5,981 bases of DNA from Tangfeifania sp. (GTDB taxonomy: Bacteria > Bacteroidota > Bacteroidia > Bacteroidales > Prolixibacteraceae): the NCBI GenBank assembly GCA_018400515.1, contig JAGYMR010000178.1:1-5981 (forward strand), read 5' to 3'. Under the pieces are notes generated by a model that saw nothing but the letters and a program-made list of their open reading frames with translations, ran no database searches and was not told where the DNA came from. The position numbers were made by a program, and so were the translations under genes. Shown piece after piece: positions 1 to 5,981 of this stretch (positions are counted from its first letter, which is position 1; every line of letters begins with the position of its first letter).

Positions 1-1205
1 TCAGAAAAGCATACAATAATTCACGTACCAGCCTGGCCAAATCAGCTGCTTATCTGCAGGAATCGTTGAATGGCATGAAAACAGTTCAGCTTTTCGCCGC
101 CGATGATAAAGTTTTGAAGAAATTTGACAACTTAAATAAACAGTACAGCGATGCACAAAACAAATCGAATATTTACGATTCGTTTCTTTATTCCGTGGTG
201 GAGGGAATTACCTCTGTTGCCACTGCACTGGTGATTTGGTACGGGGCCATCCAAATTTGGGATTACGGTTATACCCTGGGTGTACTCATTGTTTTTGTTA
301 CCACGTTGGAACGGCTGTTTATTCCTGTCAAGCAGTTTGCCCAGCAAATATCAACCATTCAGCGTGCACTGTCGGCACTTGAACACATCAGCGAATTGTT
401 TGACCAGGAGGTAGAAGACCCTGCTGCCAGGCCGGAAGATTATTCACCTGACCCCATTCCCCTTCAGGAAGTTGAGTTTAAAAACGTGTACTTCCGGTAT
501 TCGGAAGATACCCCCGATGTGTTGAGAAATGTATCGTTCAAACTTCAAAAAGGCGATCGCCTTGCCCTGGTTGGAACAACGGGATCCGGTAAATCGACTA
601 TCATCAGGCTGCTGGCAAAAACTTATACCGGGTATCGGGGATCCATAAAAATCAATGGTATTGAACTCGCAGAATTGCCCGTTGCACGGATTCGCGAAAC
701 CATCTCGGTCATGCACCAGGATATCTACATGTTCAATGATACAATCGAATTCAACATATCATTGGGGCGCAAATCCATTTCCGAAAGAGATGTTGAACAG
801 GCCGCTTCCTTTGTTTTTGCCAATTATTTTATCGAACAACTGCCCGGCGGGTATCAATTTATAATTCAGGATAACGGTGATAATCTTTCGAAAGGACAAG
901 CTCAATTAATCTCTTTTGCCCGGGCTATTTCCGGTAACAGCGAGCTTATTATCCTGGATGAAGCAACCAGCGCGGTCGATTCGTTGACTGAAAAATATAT
1001 TCAGCAGGCCATAGCAAATATTTTTTCAACGAAAACCGTTATTGCAGTGGCTCACAGGCTCAGTACCATCAAGAACTCCGATATGATTCTTGTTTTGGAA
1101 GAAGGACAAATTATTGAGCGGGGCAACCATAACGAACTCCTGAAACATGGCGGCAAATATGCCCGGCTTCTTCATCAGTTTGAGGAAGAAAACAAACCGC
1201 TGTAA
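1..1205 (+). CDS. ABC transporter, half-transporter with fused membrane and ATPase domains (5' end missing)
   Basis: The reading frame is open from base 3, so the gene begins upstream of the window. A TTG at 66 is only an internal Leu codon: the codons before it encode a stretch reading NNSRTSLAKSAAYLQESL, the usual intracellular-loop context of type-I exporters. Two hydrophobic segments follow at about 192-251 and 270-329 (the last two membrane helices), then a full nucleotide-binding domain. This has Walker A GTTGSGKST at 573-599, Q-loop Gln at 717, signature LSKGQ at 885-899, Walker B LIILDEA with the catalytic Glu at 945-965, and the H-loop His at 1053. All catalytic residues are present, so this half should hydrolyse ATP and drive export of an unknown substrate as a homo- or heterodimer in the inner membrane. 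The second Gly of the usual LSGGQ is Lys here. The family call is firm; substrate and partner cannot be read from the sequence. Confidence 0.93.
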   Translation, partial: RKAYNNSRTSLAKSAAYLQESLNGMKTVQLFAADDKVLKKFDNLNKQYSDAQNKSNIYDSFLYSVVEGITSVATALVIWYGAIQIWDYGYTLGVLIVFVTTLERLFIPVKQFAQQISTIQRALSALEHISELFDQEVEDPAARPEDYSPDPIPLQEVEFKNVYFRYSEDTPDVLRNVSFKLQKGDRLALVGTTGSGKSTIIRLLAKTYTGYRGSIKINGIELAELPVARIRETISVMHQDIYMFNDTIEFNISLGRKSISERDVEQAASFVFANYFIEQLPGGYQFIIQDNGDNLSKGQAQLISFARAISGNSELIILDEATSAVDSLTEKYIQQAIANIFSTKTVIAVAHRLSTIKNSDMILVLEEGQIIERGNHNELLKHGGKYARLLHQFEEENKPL

Positions 1206-1494
1206 AGCAGTAGCAGATTATCAGGAATTTGTTCTAGTTCTTGTGCCAGGTAACGCATGAAACAAGTTAATTTTTGTCAATTCATGTTGAATTTTCAATG
1301 CCTGCTTTATCAAATATGGAGTTTCCAATAATGGGTGTAATCCGAAAAGCGCAAAAATCCTAACCGGTTTCAGAATCATACATACAAAAAAAGAGGCCGA
1401 AATGAACTTGCGAATTCAATCGAATACCGTTGAAGTAAACAATTGCATGAGGTTAAAATGACCTCTTGTTCTGTCTGGATACCCTGACAATTGG

Positions 1495-1537
1495 AAGGTG
1501 TAACCTTATTTGCGGAAGGTTGGTGTGTATTACAACC
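1495..1537. repeat. Cluster of overlapping small inverted repeats
   Basis: Arms alternate: AAGGT at 1495-1499, ACCTT at 1503-1507, AAGGTT at 1516-1521, with GGTTG at 1518-1522 and CAACC at 1533-1537. ACCTT can pair with the arm before it (3-base loop) or with the arm after it, where AACCTT (1502-1507) matches AAGGTT across an 8-base loop. The last pairing overlaps the second, so the hairpins are mutually exclusive. The pairings are seen directly. Any regulatory role is speculative, since stems of 5-6 bp arise by chance in AT-rich DNA. Confidence 0.35.
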
Positions 1538-1664
1538 ATTTTGAATCAATCATGAATTAAATGAGTAAATTACAACTGGATTGGTTATTAACTTTCTTTC
1601 AAGTCTATATCAGGTGTCCGATAAGTGAGGGAATATATCCTACCATTAATTCGCAGGTTTGTTT

Positions 1665-1672
1665 TATCTTTG
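1665..1672 (+). promoter_or_regulatory. Possible Bacteroidota -7 promoter box
   Basis: The sequence TATCTTTG fits the Bacteroidota -7 consensus TAnnTTTG exactly. It lies about 18 bases before the first codons of the HEPN remnant, a sensible place for that gene's promoter. No TTTG or TTG occurs at the expected -33 spacing; a TTTG at 1658-1661 is too close. Only one half of the promoter is therefore supported. If active, it would transcribe the debris and read on into the phosphoesterase and fucosidase genes. Confidence 0.3.
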
Positions 1673-1682
1673 ACTTTAATAG

Positions 1683-1829
1683 TATACGAAAAAGCATATT
1701 AAATACCGGATAGATTTGTCAAATTACGATTTGGAAACTGCAGAAGCGATGCTTTCCAGCAGAAGGTACCTGCTGTATGTTGGTTTTATGTGTAACCAGA
1801 CCATTGAAAAAGCCTTTAAAGCTTATTTT
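1683..1829 (+). pseudogene. HEPN-domain protein, N-terminal remnant
   Basis: Frame 0 is open after a TAG at 1680-1682. Codons from about 1689 read KKHIKYRIDLSNYDLETAEA, then a RYLLYVGF segment and CNQTIEKAFKAYF. This matches the first two helices of HEPN-domain proteins, where an Asp-Leu-x-x-Ala helix precedes a Gln-x-x-Glu-Lys-x-x-Lys-Ala helix. HEPN proteins are often RNases or partners of MNT nucleotidyltransferases in toxin-antitoxin pairs. The coding sequence stops resembling HEPN at about 1829, before the segment that normally holds the R-x4-6-H active site, so no RNase activity is expected. No ATG lies in frame at the head; the only in-frame starts are weak (TTG at 1716). A one-base loss from an ATGACG-like start would explain the present sequence. 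The frame continues into sulfatase-like sequence. No MNT partner gene is in the window. Confidence 0.7.
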
Positions 1830-2120
1830 TCCAACTGGCACCTGAACGACGATCCCACAACCCAGGGATTCGATGTCAACATCGGAGGATGCCATGCAGG
1901 GAACCCAGGAAATTACATTCTTCCTTACACCCTGGTACCCATTGAGATTGCTTCGGATGACTATCACCTGATCAACCTCATCATGGACAAAACCCTGGCG
2001 TTTCCGGACTCAGTAGGAGAACAACCCTTCTTTATGTACTGTTCCCCGTATGCTGTTCATGCCCTTATCCAACCCGTAAAAAGCCTGCAACTAAAACATT
2101 CAAAAAAAATAGTATTATGA
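1830..2120 (+). pseudogene. Sulfatase, internal remnant fused in frame to the HEPN piece
   Basis: From about 1833 the same frame encodes NWHLNDDPTTQGFDVNIGG, then HAGNPGNY, then GEQPFFMYCSPYAVH and IQPVKSL. This series is the middle of formylglycine-dependent arylsulfatases (S1 family): the GKWHLG and QGFD-x-N-I-G-G region followed by the PFF-x-Y-x-x-x-YAVH-x-PIQ region. The N-terminal part with the C-x-P-S-R catalytic cysteine is absent, and so is everything after the YAVH-PIQ region. About 90 of an expected 450-500 residues remain. Some positions have drifted: Leu for Thr-Pro near the HALIQP segment, and Asn for Gly in WHLN. It cannot be an active sulfatase. The stop (TGA, 2118-2120) overlaps the ATG of the phosphoesterase as ATGA. 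It suggests that the locus once handled a sulfated glycan. Confidence 0.75.
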
Positions 2121-3991
2121 TTTTCAAAAAAAACTTCATTGTCAGCCTGTTTGTTTGCCTGTTTTCTTTTTCAACCACCGCCCAAAAACCGGTAGGTGAC
2201 AACTGGCTAAAAACAGATGTCCCGGTTGAAGACGCCATTTGTTTTGCTCTTTACACTGTGAGCAACAACACTTTAAAAATGACCGCCCAGCTCTATCCGC
2301 TGGATGAAGGGGTTGACAGGGTGGTAAAAATCCAAATCAGGAATAACGGAGCCTGGGAAACCGTTGCCGCTACCCTGGTAAGTGAAAAATTTTATGGATG
2401 GCCGCAGGAGCGTAAAAAACAGTGGACGGCGCATTTTCGTGTGAAACCCTGGAATAGCGGCAGGAATGCAGCGTACCGGGTGGTTGCTGCCGGAGGAAAA
2501 GCAAAATATGAAGGAATTATCCGAAAAGACCCGGTTGATAAAGAAGAAATCGTGGTAGCGGCGTTTACCGGAAACGGGAATTCCGATCGCCGCCTGAAAC
2601 CGGATATTATCCGGAATATAAAAGCCCAGGATCCTGATTTATTGTTTTTCTTGGGTGACCAGTCCTATGATCATCAGAAACACCAGCAAGCCTGGCTGTT
2701 GTTCGGTCAGCAATTCGGGGAAATTATCAGGGACCGGCCAACCCTATGCATTCCTGATGACCACGACATCGGTCAGGGCAATGTTTGGGGAGAAAGCGGC
2801 ATTCAAGCGGCAACCCCGGCCGGCAATGATGGCGGCTATTATTACTCCCCGCAGTATGTGAATTCCGTTCAAAACGCCCAAACCTGGCATTTGCCCGATC
2901 CCTGGGACCCCGAGCCTGTGAAACGCGGGATTGAAGTCTATTATACCTCACTGAAAATCGGGAAAGTTGATTTTGCCATTGTGGAGGACCGGAAATTCAA
3001 AACCGGCCCCAAAGGCCTGATTCCTCCCATGGGGCCCCGGCCCGACCATATTACCGATCCTGACTATGATCCGGCCACGGTAGATTTGCCTGAAGGAAAG
3101 ATCCTTGGGGAACGACAATTGGATTTTCTCAATGAATGGGGAAAAGACTGGCAGGGAGTAAATATGAAAGCCGTTCTTTCCCAAACCATCTTTGCCAATG
3201 CGGCTCACCGCCACGGCAAATATGATTACACCCTGTTCGCCGATATGGATTCCAATGGATGGCCTCAAAGCGCAAGAAACCGGGCCATAACAGCCATGCG
3301 GAAATTTTTTGGATTCCATATAGCAGGAGACCAGCATCTTGCCACGGTCATTCATCATGGTGTTAATCAATTCCGGGATGCCGGATTTTCTTTTTGCGTC
3401 CCCTCCATTGTCAACTATTACAACAGATGGTGGACCCCCGGAAAAGAACCCGATGGGGCAACTGTTGAAGGAAATCTGGAGGGGGTAGGGGATTATTTCG
3501 ATGGGTTTCACAATAAGATCACGATGCATGCCTATGCCAACCCCAGCGAAGAAAGAAAAAACAAATGGGGTGGCGAGTGGGGGGAGCGTGCCGCCGGCTA
3601 CGGACTGGTAAAATTTAATACCAAAACCCGGAAGATCACCATAGAATGCTGGCCCCGCGGTGTGGATGTAACCGCTGATGATGCCGAACAATACGAGGGC
3701 TGGCCGGTCACCATTGACCAGATGGATAATTACAGCCGGCAAGCCATTGCTTATCTCCCGGTAATTCAGGTTTCCGGAATGGAAAACCCGGTAGTTCAGG
3801 TTATCTATGAACCTGATATGGAAATGGTTTATTCCCTTCGGATAAAAGGCCAGCAATTTCAGCCCAAAGTTTTTAAAGACGGGAAATATACCCTGAAAAT
3901 CGGTGACCAGCCGGGCCAAATGAAAACTTTTTCAGGACTGGATGCACAGGAAGAAATGGAAGAGGGGCAAACACTTCTTGTTGAATTCTAA
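2117..3991 (+). CDS. PhoD-like metallophosphoesterase, secreted
   Basis: This is a 624-residue protein, complete in the window. Residues 1-22 form a signal peptide: Lys-Lys, then a hydrophobic core, ending in TTA before Gln-Lys, so it is exported. An N-terminal beta-rich segment (about 28-140) precedes the PhoD-type catalytic domain (about 145-440). Metal-ligand motifs are FLGDQSYD (178-185), PDDHDIGQGN (213-222), SQTIF (355-359) and AGDQHLATV (403-411), with the family's Asp-Arg at EDRKFK (290-295). A C-terminal beta-rich tail (about 495-624) completes it. PhoD enzymes are calcium/iron phosphodiesterases or alkaline phosphatases that release phosphate outside the cytoplasm; the real substrate here is unknown. 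The ATG at 2117 is chosen because it gives a good signal peptide; the leader is A-rich without a Shine-Dalgarno. It shares four bases with the stop of the debris upstream, and only 16 bases separate it from the next remnant, so co-transcription is likely. Confidence 0.9.
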   Translation: MIFKKNFIVSLFVCLFSFSTTAQKPVGDNWLKTDVPVEDAICFALYTVSNNTLKMTAQLYPLDEGVDRVVKIQIRNNGAWETVAATLVSEKFYGWPQERKKQWTAHFRVKPWNSGRNAAYRVVAAGGKAKYEGIIRKDPVDKEEIVVAAFTGNGNSDRRLKPDIIRNIKAQDPDLLFFLGDQSYDHQKHQQAWLLFGQQFGEIIRDRPTLCIPDDHDIGQGNVWGESGIQAATPAGNDGGYYYSPQYVNSVQNAQTWHLPDPWDPEPVKRGIEVYYTSLKIGKVDFAIVEDRKFKTGPKGLIPPMGPRPDHITDPDYDPATVDLPEGKILGERQLDFLNEWGKDWQGVNMKAVLSQTIFANAAHRHGKYDYTLFADMDSNGWPQSARNRAITAMRKFFGFHIAGDQHLATVIHHGVNQFRDAGFSFCVPSIVNYYNRWWTPGKEPDGATVEGNLEGVGDYFDGFHNKITMHAYANPSEERKNKWGGEWGERAAGYGLVKFNTKTRKITIECWPRGVDVTADDAEQYEGWPVTIDQMDNYSRQAIAYLPVIQVSGMENPVVQVIYEPDMEMVYSLRIKGQQFQPKVFKDGKYTLKIGDQPGQMKTFSGLDAQEEMEEGQTLLVEF

Positions 3992-4007
3992 CTTTAACTT
4001 CTTTTCA

Positions 4008-4230
4008 ATGAATCAAAAAATTATTTTAATATCGCTGTTTCTGATATTTTTTCATTCAGAGGATATGCCCAAAAAACCAAAAAATTTTAAAAGATCCTCG
4101 ACCAAAAACTGGCGGAAACCGGTGCTAAATTTCGGGGTCACGGTAATGACCGGTGTTTTTGCAGGGCATATCATGAAAAGCAGGATGACCAAACGAAATA
4201 TTCTCAACTGGCTGAAAATATACGGGATGA
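4008..4230 (+). pseudogene. Secreted protein remnant, frameshifted signal peptide and unrecognised body
   Basis: The ATG at 4008 opens a signal peptide, MNQKIILISLFLIFF, in frame 0. After a run of six T at 4047-4052 the matching continuation, SFRGYAQKTKKF, lies in frame 2. One extra T would join them into a typical peptide ending at Ala-Gln. A TAA at 4088-4090 then interrupts frame 2; a single change to CAA, AAA or GAA would open it. Beyond it the frame reads KILDQKLAETGAKF, then CRAYHEKQDDQTKYSQLAEN and IRDEFHRN, which looks like a genuine charged, helical protein but which I do not recognise. Frame 0 itself gives a basic, low-plausibility product. The gene is therefore broken by at least two lesions and cut off at about 4230-4255, where DUF4091-type sequence takes over in a third frame. 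Confidence 0.6.
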
Positions 4231-4401
4231 ATTCCATCGGAACATCCCAACAATTTCACCTTTTCGCCCCCGGCGGAACAGGCCTTGCTGGGCTGGTATG
4301 CTGCTGCACGGGGGTTTGACGGTTACCTGCGCTGGGCTTACAACTCCTGGGTGGAAAAAATTTACAATCCGTTCCAATCGTTAAAAATAAAAAATAGATA
4401 A
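4231..4401 (+). pseudogene. DUF4091 domain, internal remnant
   Basis: Frame 1, open after a TGA at 4228-4230, encodes HPNNFTFSPPAEQALLGW, then YAAARGFDGYLRWAYNSWVE, then an unrelated-looking tail ending in a TAA at 4399-4401. The first two segments match the conserved core of DUF4091, found at the C-terminal side of glycoside-hydrolase-like proteins in Bacteroidota. Only about 40 domain residues survive. The sequence that normally follows NSW (a Pro-Ala-Gly-Asp region and the helical tail) is missing, and no start codon of its own is evident. The stop abuts the fucosidase ATG with no gap. It is an inactive fragment, but it supports a glycan-degradation history for the locus. Confidence 0.7.
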
Positions 4402-5981
4402 ATGAATAATAAAACGAACCGGATAACCGCAAGCTTCACCCTGGCAATCCTGATGGTTGTTTCCTGCGGACAAAAAAAAGAAGCCACCAACCTTGTCAAA
4501 GTCAACCCGGAAGATGATCTGAAAGAGATCGTCCGTAAATCCACGTGGGTCGTACCATCCGAGCGACAGTATGAATGGCAGCAACTGGAGTACATCGCCT
4601 TCCTTCATTTTGGTCCCAACACATTTACCGGAGTTGAATGGGGAACGGGAACGGAAGACCCGGCTGTTTTCAACCCAACCGACTTTGATGCCGAACAGTG
4701 GGTTTCGGTGATCAAGGATGCCGGCATGAAGCTGGCCATGCTCACCGTCAAGCATCACGACGGGTTTTGCCTCTGGCCAACCACCACCACCGATCACTCG
4801 GTGGAAAGCTCCCCCTGGAAAAGCGGGGAGGGAGATGTTCTTGGCGAACTCTCAGAGGCCGCCCGTAAAGAAGGCATCAAAATAGGGGTGTACCTATCCC
4901 CTGCAGATCTGAATCAGATTGAAAGCCCGGAAGGAACCTATGGGAACGGATCGGAAGCCCGGATGGTTCAGATTCCTTCTGATCATGAACTGCAGCAGAA
5001 AGCGGAACAGGTCTTTGAGTATGAAGTCGACGATTACAATGCCCTTTTTATGAACCAGCTTTATGAGGTGTTAACCCAATATGGCCCTGTGAAGGAAGTT
5101 TGGTTCGACGGGGCCAATCCCAAGCCAGGAACAGGTCAGACCTATAACCGGAAGGCCTGGTATGACATGATTCGTCAACTGCAGCCCGAGGCGGTCATTG
5201 CCATCAAGGGACCCGATGTGCGCTGGTGCGGCAATGAAGCCGGGCACACCCGCAAAAGCGAGTGGAGTGTGCTCCCGGTTCCGGAGCACCCCGACACCTT
5301 TGACTGGCCCGACCTCCGCGTGGAGGATCTGGGGAGCCGGGAAAAATTAAAAGACGCGAAGTACCTGTACTGGTACCCTGCCGAAACCAATACATCCGTT
5401 CGGCACGGGTGGTTTTACCGCGATGAAAACCAATATGTCAAAACGGTGGAAGAGCTGCTCGATACATGGTACCGCTCCGTGGGCGGAAATACCGTTTTTT
5501 TGCTGAACCTGACCCCTGACCGGCGGGGACTGATTCCCCAGCGGGATGCAGACCGCCTGCGTGAAGTGGGAAAAATCATCGAACAGTCGTTTCAGAAAAA
5601 TCTGGCCACTGATGCCACAGTGGAAGCTTCGGATGAAACTTCCGGACACCGTGCCTGGAATATACTGGACGGAGATGCCGAGACCTTTTGGAAACCTGCC
5701 GACGGACAAGAGCAGGCTGAACTGGTCATAACCCTCCCGCAGGAAGAATCTTTTAACCGGCTGGTTTTGCAGGAGTGTATCAAAACACAGGGACAACGCA
5801 TAGAACGGTTTGCCATGGATGTCTGGAAAGAAGATAAATGGCAGGAAGTGACCAGCGGGACCGTTGTGGGATATAAAAATATTCGCCGTTTTCCACTCGA
5901 AAAGACGTCCAAAGTCCGGTTGCGCATCCTGGAATCGCGGGTAGCTCCTACCCTCTCTTTTGTGGGCCTGTATAAAGCCCC
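4402..5981 (+). CDS. GH29 alpha-L-fucosidase, lipoprotein with C-terminal F5/8C domain (3' end missing)
   Basis: The frame is open for 526 codons from the ATG at 4402 to the window edge. Residues 1-22 form a lipoprotein signal with lipobox VVSC (Cys22), so the enzyme should be lipid-anchored in the envelope. The GH29 domain spans about 45-390: LHFGPNTF (68-75), KHHDGFCLWP (117-126), EVWFDGAN (232-239) and GPDVRWCGNEAG (270-281). Asp236 in WFDG is the expected nucleophile. Glu279, 43 residues on, sits where subfamily B enzymes place the acid/base, suggesting alpha-1,3/1,4-fucosidase activity. From about 397 an F5/8C (CBM32-like) beta-sandwich follows, with GHRAWNILDGDAETFWKP (415-432) near its start; such domains bind glycans. 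The start is chosen for the lipobox; the leader is A-rich with no Shine-Dalgarno. The ATG directly follows the TAA of the DUF4091 remnant. Linkage specificity is inferred from motifs only. Confidence 0.92.
   Translation, partial: MNNKTNRITASFTLAILMVVSCGQKKEATNLVKVNPEDDLKEIVRKSTWVVPSERQYEWQQLEYIAFLHFGPNTFTGVEWGTGTEDPAVFNPTDFDAEQWVSVIKDAGMKLAMLTVKHHDGFCLWPTTTTDHSVESSPWKSGEGDVLGELSEAARKEGIKIGVYLSPADLNQIESPEGTYGNGSEARMVQIPSDHELQQKAEQVFEYEVDDYNALFMNQLYEVLTQYGPVKEVWFDGANPKPGTGQTYNRKAWYDMIRQLQPEAVIAIKGPDVRWCGNEAGHTRKSEWSVLPVPEHPDTFDWPDLRVEDLGSREKLKDAKYLYWYPAETNTSVRHGWFYRDENQYVKTVEELLDTWYRSVGGNTVFLLNLTPDRRGLIPQRDADRLREVGKIIEQSFQKNLATDATVEASDETSGHRAWNILDGDAETFWKPADGQEQAELVITLPQEESFNRLVLQECIKTQGQRIERFAMDVWKEDKWQEVTSGTVVGYKNIRRFPLEKTSKVRLRILESRVAPTLSFVGLYKA

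Larger units (their letters stand above)
1206..1682. other. Long AT-rich intergenic region
   Basis: No reading frame here looks like a protein; the longest ATG-started stretch I examined, from 1402, is under 20 codons. No GC-rich hairpin followed by a T-run is visible after the ABC gene stop, so I see no classical terminator. Small inverted repeats occur: AATTCA/TGAATT with a 3-base loop at 1279-1293, GAGGT/ACCTC at 1449-1465, and a cluster of alternating arms at 1495-1537. None is strong alone. The far end holds a possible promoter box. The length of the gap suggests that the ABC gene and the downstream enzymes are separate transcription units. Confidence 0.6.

Noticed and set aside
66..68. 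TTG as the true start of the ABC transporter gene
   Set aside because: The frame is open to the left edge and its upstream codons fit the family, so the gene is truncated by the window and does not start here.
1449..1465. GAGGT/ACCTC hairpin as a terminator for the ABC gene
   Set aside because: The stem has only 5 bp, lies about 240 bases after the stop, and is not followed by a T-run.
1609..1632. CAGGTGTCCGATAAGTGAGG as an insertion-sequence end
   Set aside because: It is loosely reminiscent of IS termini, but I found no matching inverted copy, target duplication or transposase remnant.
2948..3919. 323-codon open frame on the minus strand
   Set aside because: It lies wholly inside the PhoD-like gene, has no recognisable domain, and the plus-strand gene has clear motifs. 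It is a shadow of that gene's codon bias.
3942..4319. A single 125-residue gene in frame 0
   Set aside because: Its first ATG lies inside the PhoD gene, and beyond the signal peptide its sequence is basic and implausible. The meaningful protein matches lie in frames 2 and 1, so frame 0 is not one real gene.
4381..4797. Minus-strand open frame over the fucosidase start
   Set aside because: It overlaps the lipobox and N-terminal GH29 domain read on the plus strand and resembles no protein family.
5347..5927. Overlapping minus-strand open frames near the right edge
   Set aside because: They are antisense to the GH29 and F5/8C coding sequence, with no motif or plausible start context.

Overview
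The window looks like Bacteroidota DNA. The exported proteins carry short signal peptides ending in an Ala-Gln junction, or a lipobox. No start has a purine-rich Shine-Dalgarno sequence; A-rich leaders precede them instead. A TAnnTTTG-type -7 box is present, and the gene content (GH29 fucosidase, sulfatase, DUF4091 and PhoD-family pieces) is typical of polysaccharide-degrading members of that phylum. I cannot place it below phylum. All supported genes lie on the + strand.

Layout: (1) Bases 1-1205 hold the 3' part of a type-I ABC exporter half-transporter: the last membrane helices and a complete nucleotide-binding domain. (2) Bases 1206-1682 are about 480 bases of AT-rich non-coding DNA with small inverted repeats and a possible -7 promoter box at the end. 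(3) Bases 1683-2120 are gene debris: the head of a HEPN-domain protein joined in frame to an internal piece of a sulfatase. (4) Bases 2117-3991 are an intact secreted PhoD-like metallophosphoesterase. (5) Bases 4008-4401 are a second patch of debris: a signal peptide broken by a one-base frameshift, an unrecognised segment with an in-frame stop, and then, in another frame, an internal piece of a DUF4091 glycoside-hydrolase-associated domain. (6) From 4402 to the right edge runs a lipoprotein GH29 alpha-L-fucosidase with a C-terminal F5/8C (CBM32-like) domain. It has no stop before the window ends.

Function: the PhoD-like enzyme and the fucosidase, with sulfatase and DUF4091 remnants between them, suggest a degraded or rearranged locus for a sulfated, fucose-containing glycan. 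The two intact enzymes would act outside the cytoplasm, one soluble and one lipid-anchored. The ABC exporter is separated by the long gap and is probably a different transcription unit.

The most notable feature is the two patches of chimeric gene debris. Each lies directly in front of an intact enzyme gene, and each has its terminal stop overlapping or abutting the next start codon. I see no convincing new system, but these fossils record at least two deletion or recombination events and possibly capture of a HEPN gene promoter by the enzyme operon.
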